DNA from: Paraburkholderia aromaticivorans
GTDB taxonomy: Bacteria > Pseudomonadota > Gammaproteobacteria > Burkholderiales > Burkholderiaceae
Direction of reading: 5' to 3'
Assembly: GCF_002278075.1 (NCBI RefSeq)
Contig: NZ_CP022994.1
Span: 88,438 to 152,437, forward strand
DNA length: 64,000 nt
Part shown: piece by piece, positions 44,250-53,226 of the stretch
Layout: each line of letters begins with the position of its first letter
How positions within the stretch are numbered: position 1 is the stretch's first letter
The notes under the pieces: model-generated
Databases searched by the model: none
What the model was told of the DNA's origin: nothing
The model's input: the letters and a program-made list of their open reading frames with translations, nothing else
Program-made: the position numbers and the translations under genes

Positions 44250-44298
44250 ATACGAAAAAAGTATATAGCATTATGAGTCACCGAGAAAGGACGATCCA
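44250..44298 (+). promoter_or_regulatory. promoter region of the rightward trb-like operon
   Basis: The 144-bp gap between divergent topoisomerase and transglycosylase genes has an AT-rich core with ATACGAAA (44250-44257), then GTATATAGCATTATG, offering several -10 candidates, and AGAAAGGA before the ATG at 44299. The ATACGAAA motif also occurs before the gene at 54451 and before the traH-like gene. Confidence 0.5.
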
Positions 44299-44754
44299 AT
44301 GCTTTTGAAGCGAGTCAGTGTCGCCGTCGGCCTGATGGCCGTCGCGCATATAGCGCATGCGTCTGCAACAGCCGGCGTCGTGGCCGTGCCGGCATGTGTT
44401 GTTCAGGCCGCGAACGATTACACGCTGCCGGTGCGTGGGCTGCTGGCCGTCTGGCTGACCGAGGGCGGCCGCCTCGGCACGGTGAGCAAGAACACGAACG
44501 GGACGGCGGACTATGGCCCGATGCAGATCAATACCGTGTGGGCAACGCGTCTCGAAACGCAGTTTGGCGTGACGCGCCAGATGATTACGGACGACTTCTG
44601 TTGGTCTGTTCGCGCAGGCGCATACATCCTGCGCTACGAGATCAACCAGGCGGGCGGCAGCTTTTGGGATGGTGTCGGGCACTATCACTCGCGCACGCCG
44701 CAGTACAAGTATCAGTACATCGAGCGCGTCTATCGCAACTCGATGAAATTTTGA
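44299..44754 (+). CDS. lytic transglycosylase of the transfer system (TrbN/VirB1-like)
   Basis: A 151-residue exported protein with a signal peptide (MLLKRVSVAVGLMAVAHIAH). The transglycosylase fold shows the catalytic Glu in LLAVWLTEGGRLG and later TADYGPMQINTVW, SVRAGAYILRYEINQAGGSF and VGHYHSRTPQYKYQYIERVY. It locally opens the peptidoglycan for assembly of the conjugation machine. It is the first gene of the rightward operon. Confidence 0.88.
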   Translation: MLLKRVSVAVGLMAVAHIAHASATAGVVAVPACVVQAANDYTLPVRGLLAVWLTEGGRLGTVSKNTNGTADYGPMQINTVWATRLETQFGVTRQMITDDFCWSVRAGAYILRYEINQAGGSFWDGVGHYHSRTPQYKYQYIERVYRNSMKF

Positions 44755-44763
44755 GGATGACGC

Positions 44764-45891
44764 ATGAGTGCAACGCAAGGTAAGCGCGACGACATGGGCC
44801 TCGTGTATCTCGGGATGCTCGGGCTCGCAGCGGGCTTCTGCTGGTTCATGTGGTACTCGTCGCATGCCGACATCGTGTACTACGGCCTCAAGCTCGCGTG
44901 GTATCAACTGTCGGCGCTCGATTGGCCGTTCATGCCGGATGCGATCCGGCGATGGAAGCAGGAGGTCGCCTATCTGGCCATGCGCCCAGCGACTGTGTCA
45001 TTCGATCAGTTTCTCTCGATGATGAACCGGGCTGGCTACCTGTTCGTGTGGATTCCGATCTTGCTGGCGATCCGGGGCATCAAGCTCGCGGTGAAGCACA
45101 AGGCGAACCTAACCCGGCGAAAAGTCACGGTACAGACGCTGCCGTGGATCATGTCGAATCACTCGCCGGCGATCATCCCGTCGCTGTATTACGGCGACAA
45201 GGACACGTTGCTGCTGAACGTCGATCCGGAGGAACACCGGAGCTCGATCAATCCAGAGGAATGGGTCGAGCAGCACGGTCTGCTGGTGAACGGCGTACTG
45301 GACCGCGAGCGCTGCCGAGCCCTGTTTGTTGCGGATCTCGGTCAGCCCGTGAAGTCGCTGGACGAGATGAAACCGCAGGAGAAAGCGTTGTTCGCGATCT
45401 TCGGCACGCGGCTGCTCGCCGACGGGAAGGATGGCGGCAAGGCGCAGGATCTGCTCGATGCGCTGAACCGTTCGTGCCACAAGCATACGTGGAACGGTAA
45501 GAAGGGATACCCCGACCTGTCGATCGCGAACAAGCCGTTCGCGAAATATGCCCAGCATCCCGAAGCGCAGCGATGGCTCGAAAAGCATCCCTACCCGCGC
45601 ACGCTGTTGCACGCCATGCACAAGGCGGCGCAGGGCTCGGGCAAGCTGCCGTCATCCCATTTCCGCTGGCTCAAGGGTATGGACCGGGGACTCTGGTACA
45701 CCCTCAACACCACGGGCCGCAAAACGCCCTTTCTCGAATCGGCCGCAGTCTTCACGCAGACCCTGTGGGAAGACTTCGCGTTTGACAGCGGCTATCGGCT
45801 CACCGAGCCCCACGTCGACGATGCTGTCGACGGCGTGGAAGCCTACCTCATCAAAGTCGGCCTTATGGCCCCGCGCAAGAACAAGGAGTAA
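44764..45891 (+). CDS. trbA: DotM/IcmP-like (IncI TrbA) transfer protein
   Basis: The 375-residue inner-membrane protein has two N-terminal membrane segments (LVYLGMLGLAAGFCWFMWYS; YLFVWIPILLAIRGIKLAV) and a soluble domain ending in LPSSHFRWLKGMDRGLWYTL and FLESAAVFTQTLWEDFAF, the conserved region of DotM/IcmP and TrbA. DotM works with DotL in the type IVB coupling complex to recruit substrates. The gene precedes the TrbB- and TrbC-like genes, as in IncI plasmids. Confidence 0.88.
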   Translation: MSATQGKRDDMGLVYLGMLGLAAGFCWFMWYSSHADIVYYGLKLAWYQLSALDWPFMPDAIRRWKQEVAYLAMRPATVSFDQFLSMMNRAGYLFVWIPILLAIRGIKLAVKHKANLTRRKVTVQTLPWIMSNHSPAIIPSLYYGDKDTLLLNVDPEEHRSSINPEEWVEQHGLLVNGVLDRERCRALFVADLGQPVKSLDEMKPQEKALFAIFGTRLLADGKDGGKAQDLLDALNRSCHKHTWNGKKGYPDLSIANKPFAKYAQHPEAQRWLEKHPYPRTLLHAMHKAAQGSGKLPSSHFRWLKGMDRGLWYTLNTTGRKTPFLESAAVFTQTLWEDFAFDSGYRLTEPHVDDAVDGVEAYLIKVGLMAPRKNKE

Positions 45892-45894
45892 TCC

Positions 45895-46845
45895 GTGAAG
45901 AGCAACGACATCATTCGGCCGTTCGAGAAATCGCTGCTTGTGCAGTTTGGCAGCACCGGGGAGTTGCAGCATGTCAGCACGCTGCGGCTCGATCAGGGCG
46001 TGACGTTCATTCGGTCGGGCAACACGATCGAGGCGCGCTATCACGATGGCACCGGCGAGGCGTTCGTCGTCGAGCGCTTTTCGAGCGAGCCGCTCGCGAA
46101 CACGGCGTTTCATAACCTGCAGGCGGCGTTGAAGCGCTATGCACGAGTGCGACGATTCGCGGGCTACTGGAAAGCGGCGGTGAAATGGGGCTTCGCGCCC
46201 CTGACGGTGGCCGTCCTCGCGCTCGGGATCAACATGGCGGCGACGCGTGCGGTGGGCGGCTCAGCGGGCGGCATCGGTGCAGCGGGTGCAGCGCCGATGG
46301 TGCCGCTGCCTAGCAATTTGGGCACCGCCGCGGTGCAGCCGCCCATCGCGCGGCCGGCGGTGGCGTCGCCCGCCGAACTGGCTCTCGCGATGGCAGACGG
46401 CGCGAAGTCGGGCAAGTACGCCGTCCAGTTGTCGAAGGGCAGCAAGGGCACGCTGTACGTGTTTTCCGACCCATCGTGCCCGCACTGCCAGGATCTCGAA
46501 CCGGAGCTCGACAAGCTCGCGAAGGATTACACGATCTACATCTTCCCGGTGACGGTTATTGGCGGCGAAGCGTCGTCGCATCGCACGGCGAAGCTCATGT
46601 GTGCGAAGCCCGACGCACGCGGCGCGTTGTGGAAGAAGATCGTGCAGGGTGACGATCTGCCGAACGCCGAATGCGCCGAGGGTACGGATGCGGTGGCCCG
46701 GAACGACAAGATGTTCCGCGTGATGCGGTTCCTCGGCACGCCGACCATCATCAATGCGGCCGGCGAGCAAACGCCCGACTCGATTCCGAACACGGCGGAC
46801 GCGATCAATCAGTGGATGTCGACCGCGACGACGGCAAGCAAGTAA
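45895..46845 (+). CDS. trbB: TrbB-like thiol-disulfide protein (DsbC fold)
   Basis: The 316-residue protein has one membrane segment (FAPLTVAVLALGINMAATRA) followed by a periplasmic thioredoxin-like domain with the active site SDPSCPHCQDLEPEL and the cis-Pro region FLGTPTIINAAG. It resembles DsbC/DsbG and IncI TrbB, which isomerise disulfides in transfer proteins. It starts with GTG at 45895, with AAGGAG overlapping the stop of the previous gene. Position between the DotM- and DotL-like genes supports the name, though a primase gene is inserted before trbC here. Confidence 0.85.
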   Translation: MKSNDIIRPFEKSLLVQFGSTGELQHVSTLRLDQGVTFIRSGNTIEARYHDGTGEAFVVERFSSEPLANTAFHNLQAALKRYARVRRFAGYWKAAVKWGFAPLTVAVLALGINMAATRAVGGSAGGIGAAGAAPMVPLPSNLGTAAVQPPIARPAVASPAELALAMADGAKSGKYAVQLSKGSKGTLYVFSDPSCPHCQDLEPELDKLAKDYTIYIFPVTVIGGEASSHRTAKLMCAKPDARGALWKKIVQGDDLPNAECAEGTDAVARNDKMFRVMRFLGTPTIINAAGEQTPDSIPNTADAINQWMSTATTASK

Positions 46846-46853
46846 GGAACAGC

Positions 46854-48134
46854 ATGGTCAAGTACATCCGGTTCGGCGATGACTTTCTGGACCGCCTCCG
46901 AAGCGAGACCGATCTGCCGGCGCTGATTGAATGTGACGTGAAACTCAAACGCGCCGGTCAGAGCTTGGTCGCGTGTTGCCCGTTCCACGAAGAGAAAACG
47001 CCTTCATTTCACGTGTCGCCCGACAAGAACACGTATCGGTGCTGGGGATGCGGTGCGCGCGGCGATGCGATCGAATGGATGCGGAACAAGCATCACATGT
47101 CGTTTCACGACGCTGTGGTGCATCTGGCCGGGGTGTGCGGCATTCCCCTGCCCGTCGAGGATCGGGACAGCGATGAGGATAAGGCGCAGCGCAAGCGACT
47201 CGCCACGCTCTATCAGGCACTGAAAGAGGCCGCGCGGGTGTTTTCGCGTGGCTTGGCGAAGAGTCCGGCCGCTCGCGCCTACCTCGAGGAGAAACGCGCA
47301 CTGACGGCTGAGACGATCGAGCGCTTCGGGTTGGGCGTTGTCGCGAAGGGCGTCGTCGAGCTGATGACTGGCTCGACGAGTCGCGATGCGCTGCTGGCCT
47401 CCGGGCTTGCCGCGCAACGCGACGACGGCGAGATCTACGACCGTTTTCGCCATCGCATCATGTTCCCGATCCATAACGAAACCGGAAACCTCGTCGGGTT
47501 CGCCGGTCGTTCGATGATCGAGAAGCCCGACAAGACGCCGAAGTACATCAATTGCCCGGAGACCGAGATCTTTCACAAGGGCCGCGAGCTGTACGCGCTG
47601 CATCTTGCGAAGCCGGCGATCCGCAGCGGGCGAGTTGCCGTGATCGTGGAAGGCTATTTCGACGTCATCAGCCTGCACCAGGCCGGCGACGAGCGCGCTG
47701 TCGCGCCGATGGGCACGGCGCTGACCAACCTGCAGGTGCGCCGGTTACTGGTCCATGCGGACACGATCGTGTTCGCGTTCGACGGCGACGCGGCGGGACG
47801 CAAGGCCGCGCTCGCGGCCGCAGCCGTGCTGCTCGACGAGATGAAGGACGGCAAGTCGGCGCGCTTCCTGTTTCTTCCCGAAGACGAAGATCCCGATAGC
47901 TTCGTGCGGTCGCACGGACTTGAAGCATGGCACGCCGCGACGGAACAGGCTGTGCCTCTGAGTGCGTTCCTTGCCGACTACGTGGCTCACGGGCTCGACC
48001 GAAACGTGCCAGAAAGCCAGGTCAAGGCCGCCGAGAAGGCGAAAGCAATCCTCGCGCGAATCCAGCACGCCGAGCTGTTCGGCCGTGCAATGAAGGCGAA
48101 GCTCGAGGAAATCATCGGCGTCGCATTGGACTGA
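46854..48134 (+). CDS. DnaG-type primase
   Basis: The 426-residue product has an N-terminal CHC2-type zinc domain (ACCPFHEEKTPSFHVSP, NTYRCWGCGARGDAIEWM), the primase core (LEEKRALTAETIERFGLG; FRHRIMFPIHNETGNLVGFA) and a Toprim domain (VIVEGYFDVISLHQAG, FAFDGDAAGRKAALAAAA). The C-terminal helicase-binding domain of DnaG is short or absent. It probably primes complementary-strand synthesis in the recipient or replication of the element. ATG 46854 follows AAGGAA; the frame is open further upstream only over the trbB-like gene. Confidence 0.92.
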   Translation: MVKYIRFGDDFLDRLRSETDLPALIECDVKLKRAGQSLVACCPFHEEKTPSFHVSPDKNTYRCWGCGARGDAIEWMRNKHHMSFHDAVVHLAGVCGIPLPVEDRDSDEDKAQRKRLATLYQALKEAARVFSRGLAKSPAARAYLEEKRALTAETIERFGLGVVAKGVVELMTGSTSRDALLASGLAAQRDDGEIYDRFRHRIMFPIHNETGNLVGFAGRSMIEKPDKTPKYINCPETEIFHKGRELYALHLAKPAIRSGRVAVIVEGYFDVISLHQAGDERAVAPMGTALTNLQVRRLLVHADTIVFAFDGDAAGRKAALAAAAVLLDEMKDGKSARFLFLPEDEDPDSFVRSHGLEAWHAATEQAVPLSAFLADYVAHGLDRNVPESQVKAAEKAKAILARIQHAELFGRAMKAKLEEIIGVALD

Positions 48135-48186
48135 CGGGACGATCTTTCATGGCACACGAATATCTGTTGAAGCGGGAGGCAGTCTG

Positions 48187-50403
48187 ATGGCATTGGACCC
48201 GAATCACGAGATCGACTCGGCGAGACTGACAGTCGACACCCGCAGCGCCGAGCAGCGGTTTTTCGCTGCGCTCTACCGGCCGTCGACGTTCCGCAACTTC
48301 CTGGTGCTGTTCATCGGCCTGCAGGTCTATCTGCCTGCGCTGTGGCCGGTATGGGTCATTCTGCTCTGGATGATGGTCATGTCGTTTCAGGACCAGAAAT
48401 TCCAGATGCCGCTGCGCATGCCGAAAGATGTCGGCGGGCTCGATCGTACTGACTACTACGAGGAACTCGTCGAAGAGAACATGCTGTGGGGCTTCGTGCG
48501 GCGCTCGAAGACCCTGCGCAAGTATCTCGTCGCCGGCGGCATTCTCTATCTCGGCTTCCTGCGATCGCGCAACCTGCACGATCAGGGCCGTGAACTCTGG
48601 CTGACGAACTCGGACGCGCGCACGCACATGTTCGAGGTCGGAACCACGGGTAGCGGCAAAAGCGAAGGGTTGATGGGCACGTTCCACAACGCGATTTGCT
48701 GGGGCTCAGGGGCCTGCTATGGGGACGGCAAGGCGGACTCGAATCTCGCCTTCTGCTTATGGTCGTTGTCGCGCCGTCACGGCCGCGAGGATGACTTCCT
48801 GATCCTGAATTACCTCACCGGTGGCATGGACCCGTTCCAGCGCATCGTGGACGAAGAGCTCGGCCGCTTTGCTGGCCGTGCGGTGCTCGCGCAGTCGAAC
48901 TCGATGAACTCGTTCGGCGACGGCTCTGCCGACTTCCTGCTGCAATTGATGGCATCGCTGCTGCCGCGTGCAAGCGGCGACGGCGCGCAGTGGCAACAGA
49001 AGGCGCTGAACATGATCGACGCTCTGCTCCGCACGCTCTGCTACAAGCGAGCGAAGGGCGAGCTGGACATTTCGATTGGAGTGATCCGCCATTACCTCGC
49101 GCTGCAGAACCTAGTGCAGTTCTATATCGAAGGCCGCGAAGGCAAGATCCCCGAGCTGGCGTTCCTGCCGATCAAGGCGTACTTCGAGACCGGCCTGCCC
49201 GGTTTCAACCCGGCGCAGGCGCACGATCCTACGCAGTGGGACCCGGAAGTGTTCAACCAGCACGGCTATCTGACCGGGCAGTTCGCTCGCACGCTGTCGA
49301 TGATGATGGACACGTATGGCTTCATCTTCGCCGATAAGTACCCCGAGATCGACATGCTCGACGTGTTGCTGAACAACCGGCTGCTCGTCGTGATGATCCC
49401 TTCGCTGGAGAAATCGGCGTCTGAGGCAGCGTCGCTCGGCAAGCTGTACATCTCGTCGATCCGCTTGATGATGGCGCAGAACCTCGGCTACCGGCTCGAA
49501 GGCACGAAGGCGGAAGTGCTGGATGCGAAGGCAACGAACGCGCCGAACCCGTCGGTCATCATCAGCGACGAGCTTGCCTATTACTTCGCCGAGGGCATCG
49601 CGGTCATGTTCGCTCAGGCCCGTTCGCTGGGCTTCATGATGATTGCCGCGGTACAGGACGTGCAGGGCCTCAAGCGCGGGGAGGCAAGCGAAGAATCGGC
49701 CTCGATGATCGCGAACACGAAGGTGAAGTGGACGCTCGCGCTCGAGGACCCGGAAGACACGTTCGAGCTCATCAAGAAAGCCGGTGGCGACGCGTATTTC
49801 AGCGTTCTGTCGGGTCACGATGCGACGATGGGCACGTTCACGACGTCGAACCAGGCGCAGGCGCAATCGAGCGTCGAGCGTCGCGAAAAGATCACGCTGA
49901 ACGAGCTGAAGAAGCTCAACGCTGGCGAAGGCATGGTGATCTTCAAGGACGCCGTGGTGCCGTGCGCGTCGTACTACATCCCGGACGAGCACAAAAAGAC
50001 GTCGAAGCTCCGGGCGCGTATCAACCGCTTCCTGCAGATCGAACGGCCGCAGTTCAAGCGTCTGCCGCGTAGCGCCGAGAAGGTCAGCAGCGCAGACGTG
50101 CATTCGGCCGACTACATCTTTGCGCAGCTCCGTCGGAGCGAGAAACCGTATTACCCGTCGCTGGACGATCCGATCCTGTCGGCGGTAGTGGGTGCCGTCG
50201 CCCACATGAACGACATCCAGCGCTTCGAGGTTACGCCGACGGAGCGCGGGATTGTCCTTTTTGAAGCTGCACGCAAGGCGATGAAAGAGGCCGAGGCAGC
50301 CGGCCGTTCCGGGTACATGCATGAGCCGCGTCACGACGATCCTATCGAGCTGATGCCGATGGACGACGACGACGATATACCCGAGTCCGCCTTCGATGAA
50401 TGA
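48187..50403 (+). CDS. trbC: type IVB coupling protein, DotL/IcmO (IncI TrbC)-like ATPase
   Basis: A 738-residue protein with two N-terminal membrane helices (FRNFLVLFIGLQVYLPALWP), Walker A FEVGTTGSGKSEG and Walker B VIISDELAYYF. Motifs ACYGDGKADSNLAFCLWSLS and GFMMIAAVQDVQGLKRGEAS are typical of DotL. It receives the relaxase-DNA complex and feeds it to the type IVB channel. GGGAGG precedes ATG 48187. A 12-codon frame (48150-48188) ends on this start codon and may be a leader peptide. Confidence 0.93.
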   Translation: MALDPNHEIDSARLTVDTRSAEQRFFAALYRPSTFRNFLVLFIGLQVYLPALWPVWVILLWMMVMSFQDQKFQMPLRMPKDVGGLDRTDYYEELVEENMLWGFVRRSKTLRKYLVAGGILYLGFLRSRNLHDQGRELWLTNSDARTHMFEVGTTGSGKSEGLMGTFHNAICWGSGACYGDGKADSNLAFCLWSLSRRHGREDDFLILNYLTGGMDPFQRIVDEELGRFAGRAVLAQSNSMNSFGDGSADFLLQLMASLLPRASGDGAQWQQKALNMIDALLRTLCYKRAKGELDISIGVIRHYLALQNLVQFYIEGREGKIPELAFLPIKAYFETGLPGFNPAQAHDPTQWDPEVFNQHGYLTGQFARTLSMMMDTYGFIFADKYPEIDMLDVLLNNRLLVVMIPSLEKSASEAASLGKLYISSIRLMMAQNLGYRLEGTKAEVLDAKATNAPNPSVIISDELAYYFAEGIAVMFAQARSLGFMMIAAVQDVQGLKRGEASEESASMIANTKVKWTLALEDPEDTFELIKKAGGDAYFSVLSGHDATMGTFTTSNQAQAQSSVERREKITLNELKKLNAGEGMVIFKDAVVPCASYYIPDEHKKTSKLRARINRFLQIERPQFKRLPRSAEKVSSADVHSADYIFAQLRRSEKPYYPSLDDPILSAVVGAVAHMNDIQRFEVTPTERGIVLFEAARKAMKEAEAAGRSGYMHEPRHDDPIELMPMDDDDDIPESAFDE

Positions 50404-50414
50404 GGAACGAAACG

Positions 50415-51782
50415 ATGTCGCAACAAATCTTGATCGGTCATGACTTCTGGAAGCTCCGCGAGAACGTGAAGGTCCCGGTCTACTGGCGCGAAGCACAAGT
50501 GTCGAATCATCACGTCGGCGTCGCCGGCACGTCGGGCGCCGGCAAGACGCACTGGATTCGCCAGTTCGTTACGGGCATGCCCGACGACGTGGAAATCGAC
50601 ATCTTCGATTACCACGGCGACATTGAGATCGAGGGCGCGAAGACGGTGATGTTCAGCGAAGCGACGCGCTACGGCTACAACCCGCTCGTGCTGAACACCG
50701 ATCCGCACTACGGCGGTGTGCGCCGTGCTGTCAACGACGTGATCGAGTCGATCAACAGCACGGCACGCCAGCTCGGCGGCAATCAGGAAGGCGTGCTTCG
50801 GCACTTGCTGACCGACTCGTACATGATGAAGGGAATCTTCTCGGACAATCCGCGTTCGTGGGCCCGACGCGAAGCGTCGGAGGCAGAGATCCGCGAGATG
50901 ATGGAGGCGCGCAACTGGTCGGGGCTACGCGAGGTGTACCCGACGCTCAGCGACGTGATCGGCTTCGCGAAACGGAAGCTCAAGGCGCTGTGGATGGGCA
51001 TCGAGGACAAGGATAACGGGCGGGCAGCGCTCAGCGCGTTCGATGAATACTGCCGGTCGATGGCCGCGGTGAACCAGCTTCGCACGAAGCTGGCCAAGAG
51101 CGGCGCGAAAGACGACGAGGACATGGAGCGCCTGCAGAAGCGCATGGAGACCGCGAAGGCGAAGGCGTTCGACACGCATGCCACGTTTTTGAACAGCCTC
51201 GAGAACGGCCGCGAGTTCGAAGAGGCGATGAAGTACAACAGCAAGGATGTGCTGTTGAGCGTCATCACGCGGCTTGAAAACCTGAATGCGACCGGCATCT
51301 TCAATCCGAATCCCCCGCCCTTCGGCAACGCCCGCGTGCGTCGCTACATTCTCAAACCGCTCGCGCAGTCCGAGGACGAGCTGAAGATGTTCGTGCGCTT
51401 CCGTATGCGAGCGATCATTCGCGAGATGATGCAGCGCGGCGAGTCGGGCGGGAAGCTGCGCCGGCTGATCGTGCTCGACGAGTCGAAGAAGTTCAACGAC
51501 GAGGACGCGAGCAACCCGATCAACGTGGTCGTGAACGAGATGCGCAAGTTCGGCCTCGCGATCCTGCTCGCGGGCCAGTCGCCGGCACACTTCTCGTCCG
51601 ACTTCATCAAGAACGCGGGCACGCTGCTGCTACTGAACCTGGCCACGGCCGATTGGGACGAAGCGGCGCGCAAGCTGAAGATTGAGGTCAAGGATCTGAA
51701 GTACCTGAAGCCGCAGGAAACGGGCGCGGTGCGGATGCTGGAGAAAGGGCAATCCGCATCGTTCCGCCAGGTGCGGTTCTGA
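50415..51782 (+). CDS. HerA/FtsK-like transfer ATPase
   Basis: The 455-residue product shows Walker A VGVAGTSGAGKTHWIRQF, Walker B LRRLIVLDESKKF and a late FGLAILLAGQSPAHFSSDFI sensor-like segment. It has no membrane helix. A middle region (DDEDMERLQKRMETAKAKAF) is coiled coil. It directly follows the coupling protein and is presumably part of the transfer machine; IncI plasmids lack an obvious counterpart in this place. ATG 50415 has GAGG upstream. An alternative ATG at 50400 overlaps the previous stop. Confidence 0.8.
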   Translation: MSQQILIGHDFWKLRENVKVPVYWREAQVSNHHVGVAGTSGAGKTHWIRQFVTGMPDDVEIDIFDYHGDIEIEGAKTVMFSEATRYGYNPLVLNTDPHYGGVRRAVNDVIESINSTARQLGGNQEGVLRHLLTDSYMMKGIFSDNPRSWARREASEAEIREMMEARNWSGLREVYPTLSDVIGFAKRKLKALWMGIEDKDNGRAALSAFDEYCRSMAAVNQLRTKLAKSGAKDDEDMERLQKRMETAKAKAFDTHATFLNSLENGREFEEAMKYNSKDVLLSVITRLENLNATGIFNPNPPPFGNARVRRYILKPLAQSEDELKMFVRFRMRAIIREMMQRGESGGKLRRLIVLDESKKFNDEDASNPINVVVNEMRKFGLAILLAGQSPAHFSSDFIKNAGTLLLLNLATADWDEAARKLKIEVKDLKYLKPQETGAVRMLEKGQSASFRQVRF

Positions 51783-51799
51783 CGCGAGGGAGCCGAGAC

Positions 51800-52360
51800 A
51801 TGATGAACTCGTGCTTCATCCGGCGTTTGGTCGCTGCGGCCGCGATCGCCGTCACGGCGACGGGTGCGATCGCCGTGCAACCGCTGCCTGCCGGCGCTGC
51901 GTATGACCTCGGGTTCTCGCCGGCCGCAGGCTCGGCGAGCGCACTGGATGTCGTGCTGCGGGCGATCGACAGCGCGCGCTCGTCGATCGTAGTCGTTGCG
52001 TACAGCTTCACGAGCAAACCGATCGCGACCGCATTGCTGGCCGCGCGTCGCCGCGGGGTGAAGGTCGCCGTCGTTGCCGATCGCGGGCAGAACGCGAAGA
52101 GTTATTCGGCTGTGTGGTTCCTCGCGAACCAGGGTGTGCCTGTGCGGTTGAACGACCGATACGAGGCGACGCACGACAAGTTCATGGTGATCGACGGACT
52201 TCACGTCGAGACCGGCTCGTTCAACTACTCGTCGGCGGCCGCGAACCGGAATGCGGAGAACGCGCTGGTCCTGTGGAACGCGAAACCGCTCGCAGATCGG
52301 TACGGGGCCGAGTGGGCGCGGCTATGGCAGGAGAGCGTCGAGCTGAAGCCCGCATACTGA
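51800..52360 (+). CDS. exported phospholipase D-family endonuclease (Nuc-like)
   Basis: The 186-residue protein begins with a signal peptide (VAAAAIAVTATGAIAV) and has a single HKD site: HDKFMVIDGLHVETGSFNYS followed by SAAANRNAENALVLW. The family, including pKM101 Nuc, dimerises to form one active site and cuts DNA without metal ions. Such genes are common at the ends of transfer operons, with unclear role. A strong terminator follows immediately. Confidence 0.9.
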   Translation: MMNSCFIRRLVAAAAIAVTATGAIAVQPLPAGAAYDLGFSPAAGSASALDVVLRAIDSARSSIVVVAYSFTSKPIATALLAARRRGVKVAVVADRGQNAKSYSAVWFLANQGVPVRLNDRYEATHDKFMVIDGLHVETGSFNYSSAAANRNAENALVLWNAKPLADRYGAEWARLWQESVELKPAY

Positions 52361-52386
52361 AAAAAGGCCGGATATCCGGCCTTTTT
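52361..52386. terminator. bidirectional terminator after the trb-like operon
   Basis: AAAAAGGCCGGATATCCGGC followed by CTTTTT is a perfect stem with A and T tracts on both sides. It ends the rightward operon and can also end the leftward 52429-52752 transcript. Confidence 0.9.
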
Positions 52387-52428
52387 CATGCGTCAGGCGA
52401 TGGCGGCCTTGAGGATCGGCCTGCCCTC

Positions 52429-52752
52429 TCATCGCGTGACGCGCTCGAGCGCTGCCACGAGCTCGTAGGTGTCGCCATAATGCCCGCTGAGTTTCTGGCG
52501 CGGCAACGCGTTCAACGCGCGAATGACGTCCGGCGCGATCGCAGCCAGCTCGCACAACGACATGACCATCTGCGCGTGGGCCTCGGTCAGCAGGTCGGTC
52601 AGGACCGGCCAGATCTCGCCGTTGGGCAAGGTGCCGACGACCGCCCACGAGACCGGCATGCCGCCGTCCTCGGTAGCCCGAACATCGAATGTGGTGAAGT
52701 CGGCCAGCGCTGCCAGCTTGTCGAAGAAGAAGATCGGTGCGCGATCGTTCAT
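52429..52752 (-). CDS. hypothetical protein under the duplicated promoter, copy 2
   Basis: A 107-residue product (MNDRAPIFFFDKLAALADFT, MPVSWAVVGTLPNGEIWPVL, LLTEAHAQMVMSLCELAAIA). CTAGGAGCAACACC precedes ATG 52752, closely like the ribosome sites behind copy 1. I do not recognise the family. It forms a monocistronic unit between the promoter module and the terminator at 52361. Confidence 0.65.
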   Translation of the reverse strand: MNDRAPIFFFDKLAALADFTTFDVRATEDGGMPVSWAVVGTLPNGEIWPVLTDLLTEAHAQMVMSLCELAAIAPDVIRALNALPRQKLSGHYGDTYELVAALERVTR

Positions 52753-52782
52753 GGTGTTGCTCCTAGACGGTTGGGAGGTAGG

Positions 52783-53158
52783 CCGGGGACTGGTAGCCGC
52801 CAGTGGTTCCGGCCGGGATGCGGTGAGGCGTGGCCGTCACTGCATGGGATCTATTATAGTCTGATTACGTACATACGTAAATACGTAATTGCGTAAATAT
52901 TTGGCTGGGGGGTTCGGCATGTCAGGCGGTCAAGGGGACGCCCGGAAGCCGCAGCGGAGCGCAGAGCTGGCCGCAGGCCAGGTCGAGCACCGAACGGGTG
53001 AGGACGACAGCGCAGCGGCCCTTGACGGGCTGGCGTGCCGGTGCAGACGCTCCAGTCGAGGGTGTGGGGGAAAGGTTCATCTCCCCCGCACCCTTGACGA
53101 CAGAGGGCGACTCGCTCCCTTCCCGCAGGGCGGGAAGGGCGGGGGGATGGGTGGGTGG
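52783..53158. repeat. duplicated promoter/leader module, copy 2
   Basis: Matches 29041-29417 in the same orientation. It includes the leader with CCAGTGGTTCCGGCCGGGAT and the GC-rich part with GAGCGCAGAGCTGGCCGCAG. There is no convincing gene in it. Confidence 0.85.
52853..52900 (-). promoter_or_regulatory. leftward promoter with TACGTA operator, copy 2
   Basis: Read leftward, -35 TTTACG (52876-52881) and -10 TATAAT (52853-52858) are 17 bp apart, as in copy 1. The palindrome TTACGTACATACGTAA lies at 52865-52880 and a second TACGTAATTGCGTA at 52882-52895. Confidence 0.75.
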
Positions 53159-53201
53159 CCGCCGACGGCGGCCCTGCCCTGCTCTGCTGAATGCACGTGT
53201 G

Positions 53202-53225
53202 AAAAAGCCGCCCTTCGGCGGCTTC
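53202..53225 (-). terminator. terminator of the 53227-53748 gene
   Basis: Read leftward, GAAGCCGCCGAAGGGCGGC is followed by five T. It begins at the stop codon of the gene. Confidence 0.8.
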
Positions 53226-53226
53226 G

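Noticed and set aside
48150..48188. A 12-codon frame MAHEYLLKREAV before the DotL-like gene
   Set aside because: It ends on the next start codon and could be a leader peptide, but it has no clear ribosome site and is too short to support.
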